From NCBI GenBank assembly GCA_964036665.1, contig OZ038526.1:17422001-17486000 (forward strand): 64,000 bases of DNA. The letters are read 5' to 3'. Shown here piece by piece: positions 1 through 10,575 of the stretch. Every line of letters starts with the position of its first letter. Position 1 is the first letter of the stretch. Position numbers and translations under genes: made by a program. This DNA comes from Gordius sp. MW1 (taxonomy: Eukaryota; Nematomorpha; Gordioida; Gordea; Gordiidae). The notes beneath the pieces were generated by a model. That model had not been told where the DNA came from, did not search any database, and worked only from the letters and a program-made list of their open reading frames with translations.

Positions 1-583
1 AACTTATTACTTATTATAGACCTAATTGGTAGCATACTATATTTTTATACAAGCTACTTAGTTCTAAATTAAATGATTTAACAAAATTTGGAAAACTCCT
101 GAATAACCTATTTTATCTATTTCTATAATTTAATTAAATTTATTTTATTAAAAATCAATATATATATCCTAATAAAAAAATTATATGTATTCTATCAGAT
201 ATAATTTCTACTAAAAATAAACTTGTGTTATTAGATAATACAATATTCTTATATATCTTAGTTAGTTCTGAATAAAATGATTTACAAAATTTGGAAAAAA
301 CTCATAAATTAAATATTTTGTTCAGTTCTTTAGTATATAATTTTACTAACTTTATTACAGTAGCATATTTTAATTATGATGCGTGTTCATCCTCGCCTCC
401 TCCTCGCGATTTCGCGAATCATTGTCACTCCATAAAATATAGGTTATTTTTAAACCGTATTGTTCGAATTATTATGATTGTTAATTCGTGTTGTTATTAT
501 TGATAATCCGCGTTTGTACGATGAATTGGTAACAATTGAAAATACGATCATTAATATATTTTGGAAGTTGAAGACATAATATT
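1..583. other. AT-rich sequence without recognisable gene
   Basis: Very AT-rich DNA with no coding pattern. The only open frames are short and lack any recognisable motif. Nothing can be assigned before the first palindromic repeat end at about 584. Confidence 0.6.
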
Positions 584-1200
584 AATTGCTATGCAATTTA
601 TGGGCTCGCTTTTTGTTGTCCGTCTGTCCGTCCGTTGTCCGTCTGTCCTTTGTCCGTCCAACATGTATCTTAATTGGTGGTTCGATACCCGGAGAGGGCA
701 AATTTTTTTTAAAATTAAATTAACATATTGTTCTTGTTAATACCATTGATTATATGACTTATTGCTCGTGTCCTGGCTACTGACCAATGAAAAAAATTAT
801 CATTGGCCAAATTGAGAATCGTAATTTTTTTTCGTCTTTTGAGTTGTTATATTTGGTTAACATTGATAATTACCCTATGCCCCCCCCTACAAGAACCTAT
901 GCCTCTACTGATGTGGGTCCCTGTGCCCCCCCCCCCTACAAAGGCCTATGCCTCTACTGATGTGGGTTCGAATCCCGGAGAGGGCAAATCGTAATTGCTG
1001 GTTCGAATCCCGGAGAGGGCAAAATTTTTTTATTAATTTAATTAATATATTGTTCTTGTAAATACCATTGATTATATGACTTTTTGCCCGTGTCCTGGCT
1101 ACTGACCAATGAAAAAATGACCGTTGGCCAAATTGTGATTCGAAATTTTATTTTTCGTTTTTGAATTGGTATATTAGGTTAACATTCATAATTACCTTAT
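584..1200 (+). repeat. Partial copy of the palindrome-ended repeat family
   Basis: The segment starts with the near-palindrome AATTGC-TAT-GCAATT (584-598), then 'TTATGGGCTCG' and a short TCCGTCCG-type pyrimidine repeat. It continues into the family's characteristic modules: a tRNA B-box-like GGTTCGAATCCCGG (about 967 and 1002), the 'CCGTGTCCTGGCTACTGACCAATG' module and its CCATTGG partner. An inverted end of the same kind lies at 7150-7233, so 584-7233 may be one composite, but the internal order is scrambled. No protein-coding capacity is visible. Confidence 0.6.
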
Positions 1201-1340
1201 GCCTAGAGACCTGCAGGGGCGGCCCGAGGCCCGGCCTGTCCCGGAAAAGCCCGGGCCTAAAATTTTGAAACTTTAAAATTCCGGGCCGGGCCGTGCCTAA
1301 TTCATAAAATATAGGCCCGGCCCGGAATAATTTAGAAGTA
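1200..1340. repeat. GCCCGG-rich dispersed repeat
   Basis: A GC-rich island in AT-rich DNA made of iterated GGCCCGG / CCCGGGCC motifs. The same composition recurs at about 7790-8055, 14770-14920, 16120-16185, 29455-29560, 32636-32766, 35444-36164, 37080-37500, 41509-41690, 44590-44745 and 46270-46400. At 35444-36164 the motif clearly forms the subterminal part of a hAT-type element, so this one is probably a fragment of such an element. It is not coding. Confidence 0.55.
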
Positions 1341-2028
1341 AATAATTTAGAAGTCATAGCCGAGGTAGTTCTTTGTTCTGTTTAAAACAATAATTACAAA
1401 AAATTAAAAAAGGAATTCGAAATCTTATTTATACTTGATAGTTATTTTAAATATACAAGACGAAAATAATTAATCTGTTTTCATCTTTCCGCAAATTAGT
1501 TATTTTCTCCGATCACTTAAAATTTATAAGCATACCCAAAATAGAAAAATATCACTTTACATAGAGTATGAGGTTCAACTTCAAAAAAATTTCCAATATT
1601 TTTGCTAACATTTTAGGTCAACTATTATTTAAGATTTATTTTTATTTTCTGTACTTATCCATTAAAATTTAACATAAATAATTAAACTATAAATAATATA
1701 TTTTGATATGCAATAACCTCATATATATGCCGAGATTTTATTACGTAAACATTCTAGATTTATAATGAAACAAGATAATAACCCGTTGTACGGGTACCGA
1801 AACTAAATAATAGATAAACTCTCATTTATGCCATATAGGCGAACTTTTAATTAGAGACTATATCAATTTAAATAATTTTGATACTGATAAATAAAAATAA
1901 GTTAATGGTTTGGGACCATAATAAATCATAGAATTTGCAACCTGCAATCATCGTCTAAGTTTGCCTTATATAACAAACAAAACTTATTAAAATATCGATA
2001 TTTTATCATTTTCGCCTTTAATATTTTT
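1341..2028. other. AT-rich gap, nothing recognised
   Basis: AT-rich sequence between two repeat copies. I see no exon-like, RNA-like or transposon-terminal motif here. Confidence 0.5.
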
Positions 2029-2739
2029 AATTGCTATGCAATTTATGGGCTCGTTTTTGGTTGTCCGTCCGTCGTCCGTCCGTCGTCCGTCCACCAAGTT
2101 ATTGGCGTCAGCTTTTTTTAAATTAAATTAATATATTGTTCTTGTTAATACCATTGATAATATGACTTTTTGACCGTCCGCAGGCTACTGACCATTGAAA
2201 AAAATTACCATTGGCCAAATAAATCGAAATTTTTTGTTCGTTTTTGGATAGGTTAACATTGATAATTACCCTATGCCCTCCACTACAAGGGCCTATGCCT
2301 CTACTGATATGGGTCCCTGTTAATTAAATTAATATTTTGTTCTTGTTAATCCCATTGATAATATGACTTTTTGACCGTCCGCAGGCTACTGACCATTGAA
2401 AAAAATTACCATTGTCCAAATAAATCGAAATTTTTTGTTCGTTTTCGAATAGGTTAACATTGATAATTACCCTATGCCCTCCACTACAAGGGCTGCCTCT
2501 ACTGATGTGGGTCCCTATGCTCCTACAAAAGTTTTAATTGCTATGCAATTTATGGGCTCACTTTCCATTTTCCGAATGTCTTGTCACGCGCCGAATGTCT
2601 TGCACCGAATGTCTTGTCACGCTTTTTTAACAGTATAGATATTGCTATTATTCTAGTTTTTAGGTTCAAATCCCGGTTAATTTAACCAGTTTTTGGGTTT
2701 GAAACCCGGGTTTTTTTTGGCTATTATGATTGTTCCTGT

Positions 2740-4320
2740 TACTACCAATGCTATTATAACTTTTTAGCCGTCCGCTGGCTACTGACCGATGGGTAAAATG
2801 ACCATTGGCCAAAATGGGAATCGGAATTTTTTTTCTCTCGTTTTTTTTGACTATTATGATTGTTCCTGTTACTACCAATGCTATTATAACTTTTTGGCCG
2901 TCCGCTGGCTCCTGACCGATGGAAAAAATGACCATTGGCCAAAATGTGAATCGAAATTTTTTCGTTTTTTTTGACTATGCCATCAGGCGCGATAAGCGCG
3001 TTTCTTGGCAGCTTCGCCGGTGTCACCGGCAGCCGAGAGGCGTGCCCGATAAGCGCGTTGTTTGGCAGCGCCGGCGTTCTCGCCATCCACCAAGTTATTG
3101 GCGCCAGCTTTGTGACCTGGATATCCCGGGTTCAAGCCAGGATTTAAATTAAATTAATATTTTGTTCTTGTTAATACCATTAATAATATGAATTTTTGAC
3201 CATCCGCTGGCTACTGACCAATGAAAAAAATGACCATTGGCCAAATAAAGCGAAATTTTTAATTGCTATATGCAATTTATGGTATTTTTTCGTCTTTGAA
3301 TAGGTTAACATTAATAATTACCCTATGCCCTTTCCTACAAGGGCCTACGCCTCTACTGATATGGGTCCCTGTGCCCCTTACCAAAGCCTATGCCTTTACT
3401 GATATGGGTCCCTGTGCCCCTTACCAAACCCTATGCCTTTACTAATGTGGGTTCGAATCCCGGAGAGGGCAAAATTTTTATTTATTTTTTAAATTAAATT
3501 AATATATTGTTCTTGTTAATACCATTGATAATGACCTTTTGGCCGTCCGCTGGCTACTGACCAATGAAAAAAATGACCATTGGCCAAAGTATAAATCGAA
3601 ATTTTATTTTCGTTTTTGAATTGGTTAACATTGATAATTACCCTATGCCCTCCCCTACAAGGGTCTATGTTTCATTTTGGGCTCACTTTCCATTTTCCGA
3701 ATGTCTTGTCACGCTACCGAATGTCTTGCACCGAATCTATATATTGTCACGCTCTTCGGTGTCTTGCACCGAATGTCTTGTCACGCAACGAATGTCTTCT
3801 CACGCTGTTTACTTTTAATTTTAATTAATTTAACTAGTTTGTGGGTTCGAATCCCGGAGTTTTTTTTGACTCTTATGATTGTTCTTGTTACTACCATTGA
3901 TAATAAGACTTTTTGGCCGTCCGCTGGCTGCTGACCAATGGAAAAAAAGGACCATTGGCCAAAATGTGTACCGAAATTATTTTTTTCGTTTTTTTTGACT
4001 ATTATGATTGTTCCTGTTACTACCATTGCTATTGTGACTTCTTGGCCGTCCGTTGGCTGCTGACCAATGCAAAAAAATGACCATTGGCAAAAATGTGATT
4101 CGAAAATTTTTTTTTCGTTTTTTTTGACTCTTATGAATTTATATCCACTTTTACCGTGTCCTGGCTGCTGACCAATGGAAAAAAATGACCATTGGCCAAA
4201 TTGTGAATCGAAAATTTTTTTTCGTTTTTTTTGACTCTTATGATTGTTCCTGTTAATACCATTGATAATATGACTTTTTGGCTGGCTGCTGACCAATGGA
4301 AAAAAATGACCATTGACCAA
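2740..4320 (+). repeat. CCAATGG-hairpin minisatellite, left array
   Basis: Tandem units of about 105-130 bp, partly broken by insertions, contain the core CCAATGG-(A)n-ATGA-CCATTGGCC, whose two halves are reverse complements able to form a stem. Each unit adds 'GGCCGTCCGCTGGCT' and, in many, 'CTATTATGATTGTTCCTGTTA'. Copies of the CCATTGG half occur near 2800, 2930, 3235, 3580, 3950, 4080, 4190 and 4306. The open frames here simply read through the repeat and are not genes. Confidence 0.75.
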
Positions 4321-5044
4321 ATTTTATATATAACCTAAAAATTTATTATAGATGGTCTAACAGACAGCCAACTATGTAATATATTTTTAACCTTATAAAT
4401 GCATATATATTTTTTTATTGGGTTAATATATTTCATTTAATTAGATTGTGATTTCATAGAAAACCTAAAAAGTAATAGTTAAAAAAATATAGGTATTAGA
4501 TTCTAATTTACGATACAATATATTGATAGAAACTAACACAAAATTTGAAACCTCCTTCAAAGGTATAATCATAGCCCGTTCTTTCTAATTAAATTCAATC
4601 TACTATTAAACTATTAAAACACGAATTGTACTTTATTAGATGGCGCGCGTAAGTTTATATAATTAGTAAAATTTTTCTACGTGTCATAGATATTACACCG
4701 CACGTGTGGCTGGGAAATGTCCGATATTTTTAATACGAAAAGGTATTTATCTGAAAAGGGTATTTTACCCCTGGCCGCCATAGGCACCTACGGGTAAAGA
4801 TTCGAGCGAATCGGGAGGGTAGTTTCAGAATTTAGCCCTTTTTTTAAACTAAAAGGATTTTTTTTTTAATTTTTTTTTAAATTAATTAATTTTTTGTTCT
4901 TGTTAATACCATTGATAATATGACTTTTTGACCGTCCGCTGGCTACTGACTGATGAAATATATTGATTTTCTAAACATAAAACAGAACTTTATTATTTCA
5001 TTATCTATATAAATAACATAATAACTTCTAGTATCTTAATACCA

Positions 5045-5122
5045 GCATGGTGTGACGGGTTATAGCGCACGGCTTGTAAACAGATACCTCTACTGATATG
5101 GTTTCGATTCTCGGCGAGGGCA
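5045..5122 (+). other. tRNA-like module inside the repeat element
   Basis: 'GCATGGTGTGACGGGTTATAGCGC' resembles a RNA polymerase III A box in tRNA D-arm context, and 'GGTTTCGATTCTC' resembles a B box. The equivalent region in the inverted copy (16922-16994, minus strand) is a better tRNA match. I infer a tRNA-derived, SINE-like module rather than a working tRNA gene, because no full set of paired acceptor and anticodon stems is evident. Confidence 0.45.
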
Positions 5123-5480
5123 AAATTTTTATTTTTTTTTAAATTAAATTAATATTCGTTTCTTGTTAATAACATTGATAATATGACTTTTTGATCGTCC
5201 GCAGGCTACTGACCAATGGAAAAAATGACCATTGGCCAAATAAATCGAATTTTTTTTTCGTTTTTGAATTGGTTAACATTGTTAATTACCCTATGCCCTC
5301 CCCTACAAGGGTCTATAACTAATTATTTTGCATTTAATACCCCTTTATAGGCATTCTCGCCCCTTCCTACCTTTCTCGCCCATAAATTGCATATGCTACC
5401 TTTATACGGAGTATAGAAGAGTTCCCCCTTACCTTCCCCCCTTCCCTTCCCCTACTCCCATTCCCCCCTTCCCCTTGCCA

Positions 5481-5499
5481 CGAGGGCCGAAGGCCCGAG
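5481..5499 (+). repeat. Terminal hairpin of the unclassified element
   Basis: A 19-nt hairpin, GGGCC-GAA-GGCCC with flanking CGA/GAG. The same hairpin ends the inverted copy at 16536-16554, and a diverged version lies at 40302-40320. Sequence similarity between copies ends about three bases outside it, which marks an element boundary. Confidence 0.6.
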
Positions 5500-7240
5500 T
5501 TTATATTCAATCTTTGCATTTTAATGAATAAATTCATTTATAGCGATATTTAGGAATTAAAAACCTTGAAAAATAATCGAACGAATCTTAAAAAAATTTT
5601 CGAATCGAATTCGAATCATTATTTTAATATTGGACGACTCTCGAATCGAGCATTTTTCAAATAAAAATATTGAATCCAAATGGAATACTAAAAAAAAATA
5701 TTCGATTTGATTCGAAATCCAGAGGCATAGTGGAAAGACCAGAGTGGTCAATTTCTAGAGCTTAGCTCCCTTGTTTTAAGAGACACCTACTTCATCTGCC
5801 TCGAGTAAGAGATGTTTTTAGTCAGCGGGCCGGATTTATGAAGACCGAAGAACAAATTTAAACGCGGAAATTTTTGATGCCTGCATATCAGTAGAAGGAT
5901 AGTGTAAGGGGGGCATAGGTAATTATCAATGTTAACATATATAGCAATTCAAAAAACGAAAAAAAAAATTCGATTCACACTTTGCCCAATGGTCATTTTA
6001 TTCATTGGTCAGTAGCCAGCGGACGGCCAAAAAGTCATATTATCAATGGTATCAACAAGAACAATATATTAATTTAACTTAAAAAAAGTTTGCCCTCTCC
6101 GGGTATCGAACCAGCAATTGAATTTGCCCTCGCCGGGATTCGAACCCACATCAGGAGAGGCATAGGCTTTTGTAGGGGGGGGGGCACAGGGACCTATATC
6201 AGTAGAGGCTTAGGCCCTTCTACGGGAGGGCATAGGAATTATCAATGTTAATTTAATATATCAATTCAAAAGCGAAAAAAATAATTTCGAACCACAATTT
6301 GGCCAAGGGTCATTTTTTTCATTGGTCAGTAGCCAGGACACTATCAAAAAGTCATACTATCAATGGTATTAACAAAAACAATCTATTAATTTAATTTTAA
6401 AAAAAATTTGTCCTCTCCGGGTATCGAACCAGCAAGCAGAACGTTGGACAACGGACAACGGTCGGACGGACGGACAACAAAGAGCGAGCCCATAAATGGC
6501 ATAGAAATTAAAAAAATAAAAAAAATTTGCCCTCTCTGGGATTCGAACCCACATCAGTAGAGGCTTAGGCTTTTGTAGAGGGGGGCCAAAGACCCATATC
6601 AGTAGAGGCATAGGCCCCTATAGGGGGGGGGGGCATAGGTAATTATCAATGTTAACCTAATATACCAATTCAAAAACGAAAATAAATTTTTCACAATTTG
6701 GCCAATGGTCATGTTTTCATTAGTCAGCAGCCAAAACACGGTCAAAAAGTTATATTATCAATGGTATTAACAAGAACAATATATTAAATTAATTTAATTT
6801 GAAAAAAATTATTGCCCTCTCCGGGTATCGAACCAGCAATTAAGAATTTGCCCTCGCCGGGATTCGAACCCACATCAGTAGAGGCATAGGCTTTTGTAGG
6901 GGGGGGGGGCACAGGGACCCATATCACTAGAGGCATAGGCCCTTCTAGGGGAGGGCATAGGTTAATTATCAATGTTGACCTAATATACCAATTCAAAAAC
7001 GAAATAAAAAATTCGAATTACAATTTGGCCAATGTCATTTTTTTCATTGGTCAGTAGCCAGGACACGGTCAAAAAGTCATATTATCAATAGTATTAACAA
7101 GAACAATATATTAATTGAATTTAAAAAAAAATTTGTCCTCTCCGGGTATCGAACCAGCAAGTCAGAACGTTGGAGGACGGACGGATGGACTAAGGACAAC
7201 GGACGGACAACAAAAAGCGGGCCCATAAATTGCATAGTTA
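5500..7240. repeat. Further scrambled copies of the palindrome-ended repeat family (mostly minus orientation)
   Basis: From about 5900 to 7233 the family's modules recur in the opposite orientation: CCAATGGTCATTTT, CAGTAGCCAGCGGACGG, several B-box complements of the CGGGATTCGAACCC kind (about 6130, 6540 and 6860) and finally CCCATAAATTGCATAG at 7210-7233. 5540-5750 is an AT-rich stretch with iterated TCGAAT/ATTCGA. No gene is supported. Confidence 0.6.
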
Positions 7241-7785
7241 ATAAAAATAATTTTTCTTACTTTTTTATTAGATTAAATAACATATTTTGTCACCCCTTCA
7301 CAAGTTATTTTTATAATCTCTGTTCGGCTCCATTTCTTTCAGATCCCTAGATACGTTTATGGAAAGGATTGAAATATTCATATTTATGTAGCCCTTTCGT
7401 TGTTCGCAATACACAAGTGCCGTCTAGACTTAAAACAAAGGCGTCATGCCATTTTCACATAATGTATGCCCATATAAGTGTTAAATTTAATTCTAATTGA
7501 TTTAATTGTTAACAAATAAAATTTGGTTTAACAAAGCTTCCCCGGCAATTCGCCTTTTTATTCCCATATCTACGCTATTACTTATTTCTATAATACATAA
7601 TTAATTCCCATACCATTGTCTTTTTGCTTCGAAAAAAAATTTCCTCCATTATTTTATATAATAACGAAAAGGTAATTTATTAATTAAATATAGTTTTTTT
7701 TATAAAAAAAAAGTAAGTATTACTAATGGAAATCTTTATTAACCTAAATGCATTAGCAATAAATCTATTAAAATTTTGTGACCTA
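7241..7785. other. AT-rich gap, nothing recognised
   Basis: AT-rich sequence with no open frame, repeat unit or transposon end that I can identify. Confidence 0.5.
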
Positions 7786-8055
7786 TAAATCGTGCAGGGC
7801 AGCTCTAATCGTTCGGGCGGATAAATTAATTAGAAATTTGGACCGGGCAAGGTTCGGGCATAAAAATTTAAACAAATCTGACCTCTGTTAGAGATCGCAT
7901 AAATTCGGGCCTAACGGGTAAATTTAATATTGTGGGCCGGGCAATTCGGGCAGCTTTAACGATTTGGGCGGGCCCGGGCGGGCAAGGAAGTTAAAAAATT
8001 GAATCGGGTCCGGATCGGGCAGAAAATTTTAAACAAATCTGACCTCTGATTGTCA
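7786..8055. repeat. GCCCGG-rich repeat with 'ACAAATCTGACCTCTG' tails
   Basis: Alternating GGGCGGGC / GGCCGGGC motifs with two copies of AACAAATCTGACCTCTG (about 7874 and 8034). The reverse complement of this tail begins a similar GC-rich block at about 41509. Both probably derive from one hAT-like non-autonomous family. Confidence 0.5.
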
Positions 8056-8790
8056 TAGTTGACGATTTTAGAGCTAATAAATTCTTAACGAAAATTGGTG
8101 GGTTAAGGTGGTGTCTTAAAATTAGTTTTAAACATAAAATTCAAATTTGTCAACCGAATTTGATGACAATTGTAAGAATTGTCGTTTATAGCGCTAAATA
8201 ATTTCCTCTGATAAAAATTGGTGTTTTAAGGTGTCATAAAGTTGTTACAAATATAAAATTTAAATTTGTCAGCTTAACTTGGTGATAATTGATATAATTG
8301 TCGTTTATAGAGCTAAATAATTTCCTTTAACGAAAATCGATGTGTGAAGGTGTCATAAAATTAGTTTAAATATAAAGTTTAGATTTGTCAATTTAACTTG
8401 GTGACAATTGTCCTAATTGCCGTTTATAGGGCTTAATAATTTATTTTGCCGAAAATCTAAATGTTAAGATGTCCTAAGATTTTAAATATAAAAATTTAAC
8501 TTGCCAAACTAACTTTGTGACAATTGTCATAATTATTGTCTATAGAGCCAAATAAATTGTTTTGATGGGTTTTCTTAAAGTTGTTACAAATATTAGAGCT
8601 AAACTTATCAACCTATCTTGATGACAAATGATAATTCCCACGTATATACAAATAAATTTTTATTACAATTTTTGTGTTAAGGTGCACAAAACTATTATAA
8701 AATATTAAATTGGTCAAATTCTCTTGGTGACGATTGTCATAATTGTTGTTTTTAGAGCTAAATAAGTTAAAATGAAGCATTTAAGCTGTT
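8056..8790 (+). repeat. About 115-bp AT-rich minisatellite, left arm
   Basis: Six or so diverged units, each containing 'TTTATAGAGCTAAATAA', 'GAAAAT(T/C)G.TGT..AAGGTGTC(A/C)TAAA' and 'TTTGTCAA..TAACTTGGTGACAATTGTCATAATTG'. The same unit appears in inverted orientation at about 13060-13490, on the other side of the Gypsy insertion. It is non-coding. Confidence 0.7.
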
Positions 8791-8883
8791 TATTTTAATT
8801 AATAAATGTTTATAAATTTATGAGCACTTGTGTACAGTATTAAATTAAAAGTTAGAAATAATTACAAGTTTTAAAAACTTATA

Positions 8884-9066
8884 TGTAGAGAGGTAATTGG
8901 AGCGCGAAGTGCCTCAGGGGATATGTTGTTTACCGTTGTATTGTCAATCTAATTATCGTGAATAGTATGTATTATATACGTTGGATATACACGTTTTTAC
9001 TCACTTTTCTATTTTTGTATCACTTCGAAACCTCTCTCTAGTAAATAAAGCTTCCCAATCTCAACA
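8884..9066 (+). repeat. 5' LTR of the Gypsy element
   Basis: 183 bp, beginning TGTAGAGAGG and ending CTCAACA. It contains an AATAAA signal in 'GTAAATAAAGC' near its 3' end. It matches the right LTR apart from one missing T in a GTGAATAG / GTGAATTAG run. Confidence 0.95.
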
Positions 9067-9068
9067 GT

Positions 9069-9084
9069 TGGCGCTGCGAGTCGT
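9069..9084 (+). other. Primer-binding site of the Gypsy element
   Basis: TGGCGCTGCGAGTCG begins two bases after the LTR, the usual position for pairing with a tRNA 3' end. I could not identify the tRNA with confidence. Confidence 0.7.
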
Positions 9085-9099
9085 GGAACCTACGCGGTA

Positions 9100-10575
9100 A
9101 TGCAGAAATATAAAACAACGGCTAACATCGACGCTTTTATAACGCAATTCGAGCTGTTCCTAAGGAGCAATAAGACGGATACAGATGAACAAAAAGCAGC
9201 TCTATTATTAACCAGCCTTGATGGGGAGGCATTCCAATTAATACTAGAGGATTATAGACCTCAAGAGTTGACAGGAATTACATACGAGGAAGCTAAAAAT
9301 CGATTAAAAAAATTATTCCAAAGGAATTCATGCGCGAGGGCAAAGAGATATGAATTTTCAAAGGTCAGACAAAACCAGGGAGAGTCGATAGACACGTATG
9401 CTAATAGACTCAAGGCAGGAGCTAACAGCTGCAACTTCGGAAACGAAGAATTGCAGAACAGAATCGTCGACCAATTCATTATAGGATTGCGCGATAGAAA
9501 CTTACAGGCGAGACTGTTGGCAGAAAATGACATCAAATGGGACCGCCTACGCGAGCTAGCGTTAACGGCCGAGACGATAAACGGGGGGCTAAGCACTTTG
9601 CAAGACGGGTCCGAAGAAGCGTGGAGCGTAGTGGCGGGACGAGAAGCGTGGCTTGGGCCGGTCCGAATTCCCAGGTTAAAACATGCTTTAGATGTGTTAA
9701 TTATAGATATATTTATTAATAACGAACTATTCCAATGCATCTTCGATACCGGCGCCACGGTATCGATAATACCGGCGCGAAGATGGGCGAAGGAGATCCC
9801 ACGCAACAAGGAGCCCGTCCCGACAGTGTACGCGTATGGCCACGAGGAAATTAAGATCGTAGCCAAGGTACAAGCCGATGTCCGAATGGGTAACACGAGG
9901 AAACAGCAGTCGTTATTAATAGCAGACGTATGGATAAAAGAATTTGAACCCGAAATCTGGCGTCAAATACGTTGGAACTCTAGAGCTGCGGCGGAACGGT
10001 TCGCGGTCAATTACGTAGAAAGACCGAAGGATACCAGGTCCGCGATCCAGCACGTGATGAAACAATGGGGCGGTCAGCTAAACGAATTCCCGAAAGCAGT
10101 CAAGGGAATAACGGTGGAAGTACCGTTAGAAGAGGGCATAGATCCCGTATTTATCCCCGCACGAAGGGTGCCGATGGCGTGGAAGAAAGAAGTAGAAGAA
10201 GAGCTGGATAAATGGGTCAAGGACGGGGTGATTGAACCAATCGATTTCTCAAGATGGGCCAGCCCAGTGGTACCCGTGAAAAAAAGCGATGGAACTCTGC
10301 GATTATGTATAGACTACCGCTTTACGATAAATAAATACGCGCAAGGGTTGTTATACCCGTTACCCAAAATCGACGACTTGTTAAATAAACTTGATAATGC
10401 GTGCTATTTTACGAAGCTGGACCTTACGAAAGCGTACCTACAGCTCGAATTAGGGCCAGAGACGAGCCAACGATTGACTATCTCGACGCACAAGGGCCTT
10501 TTTAAAGTTAACCGGATGCCGTTCGGTTTAAATTGTGCCGCGGCCATTTTTCAAAAGACAATGGACCAATATTAG
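9100..10575 (+). CDS. Gypsy gag-protease-RT N-terminal part (frame 1)
   Basis: A 491-codon frame. Residues about 1-170 are a Retrotrans_gag-type capsid (motifs LTSLDGEAF and YANRLKAGANSC). The aspartic protease active site DTGA is at about residues 216-219. The reverse transcriptase starts around residue 345, with WASPVVPVKKSDGTLRLCID and the first catalytic Asp in KLDLTKAYLQL (about D441), then MPFGLNCA. The frame ends at TAG immediately before the YxDD region, where a one-base shift moves the reading to the next frame. The gag-protease junction is too short: the CCHC knuckle is absent, although a CFRC remnant reads in the +1 frame near 9683. The protease-RT spacer also appears deleted. The start was chosen as the first ATG after the primer site. 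Confidence 0.88.
   Translation: MQKYKTTANIDAFITQFELFLRSNKTDTDEQKAALLLTSLDGEAFQLILEDYRPQELTGITYEEAKNRLKKLFQRNSCARAKRYEFSKVRQNQGESIDTYANRLKAGANSCNFGNEELQNRIVDQFIIGLRDRNLQARLLAENDIKWDRLRELALTAETINGGLSTLQDGSEEAWSVVAGREAWLGPVRIPRLKHALDVLIIDIFINNELFQCIFDTGATVSIIPARRWAKEIPRNKEPVPTVYAYGHEEIKIVAKVQADVRMGNTRKQQSLLIADVWIKEFEPEIWRQIRWNSRAAAERFAVNYVERPKDTRSAIQHVMKQWGGQLNEFPKAVKGITVEVPLEEGIDPVFIPARRVPMAWKKEVEEELDKWVKDGVIEPIDFSRWASPVVPVKKSDGTLRLCIDYRFTINKYAQGLLYPLPKIDDLLNKLDNACYFTKLDLTKAYLQLELGPETSQRLTISTHKGLFKVNRMPFGLNCAAAIFQKTMDQY

Larger units (their letters stand above)
2029..5499 (+). mobile_element. Unclassified non-autonomous element, left copy (inverted partner at 16536-19312)
   Basis: One end is the palindrome AATTGC-TAT-GCAATT (2029-2043) followed by TTATGGGCTCG and a TCCG pyrimidine repeat. 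The other end is the hairpin at 5481-5499 (CGAGGGCC-GAA-GGCCCGAG). In between are tandem CCAATGG-hairpin units (about 2740-4320), a roughly 600-bp segment (about 4321-4960), a tRNA-like module (about 5045-5122) and a C-rich TTCCCC tract. The same modules occur in reverse order and complement at 16536-19312, including the two outer ends. Similarity between the copies stops just beyond the terminal hairpin, which marks one boundary. No open frame of note exists, so it must be non-autonomous. Its superfamily is unknown; a Helitron-like or other hairpin-ended element is possible. No target-site duplication was identified. Confidence 0.55.

Noticed and set aside
960..1020. GGTTCGAATCCCGG as evidence for a tRNA gene
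   Set aside because: Only the B-box/T-arm-like part is present, repeated several times without acceptor or anticodon stems.
3781..4320. Minus-strand frame of 179 codons
   Set aside because: It reads through tandem hairpin-minisatellite units; the translation is a periodic Asn/His/Lys/Gly repeat with no domain.
5328..5531. Pro-rich 67-codon plus-strand frame
   Set aside because: It spans the C-rich tract and terminal hairpin of the repeat element.
9261..9896. Minus-strand 211-codon frame
   Set aside because: Antisense shadow of the Gypsy gag/protease frame.
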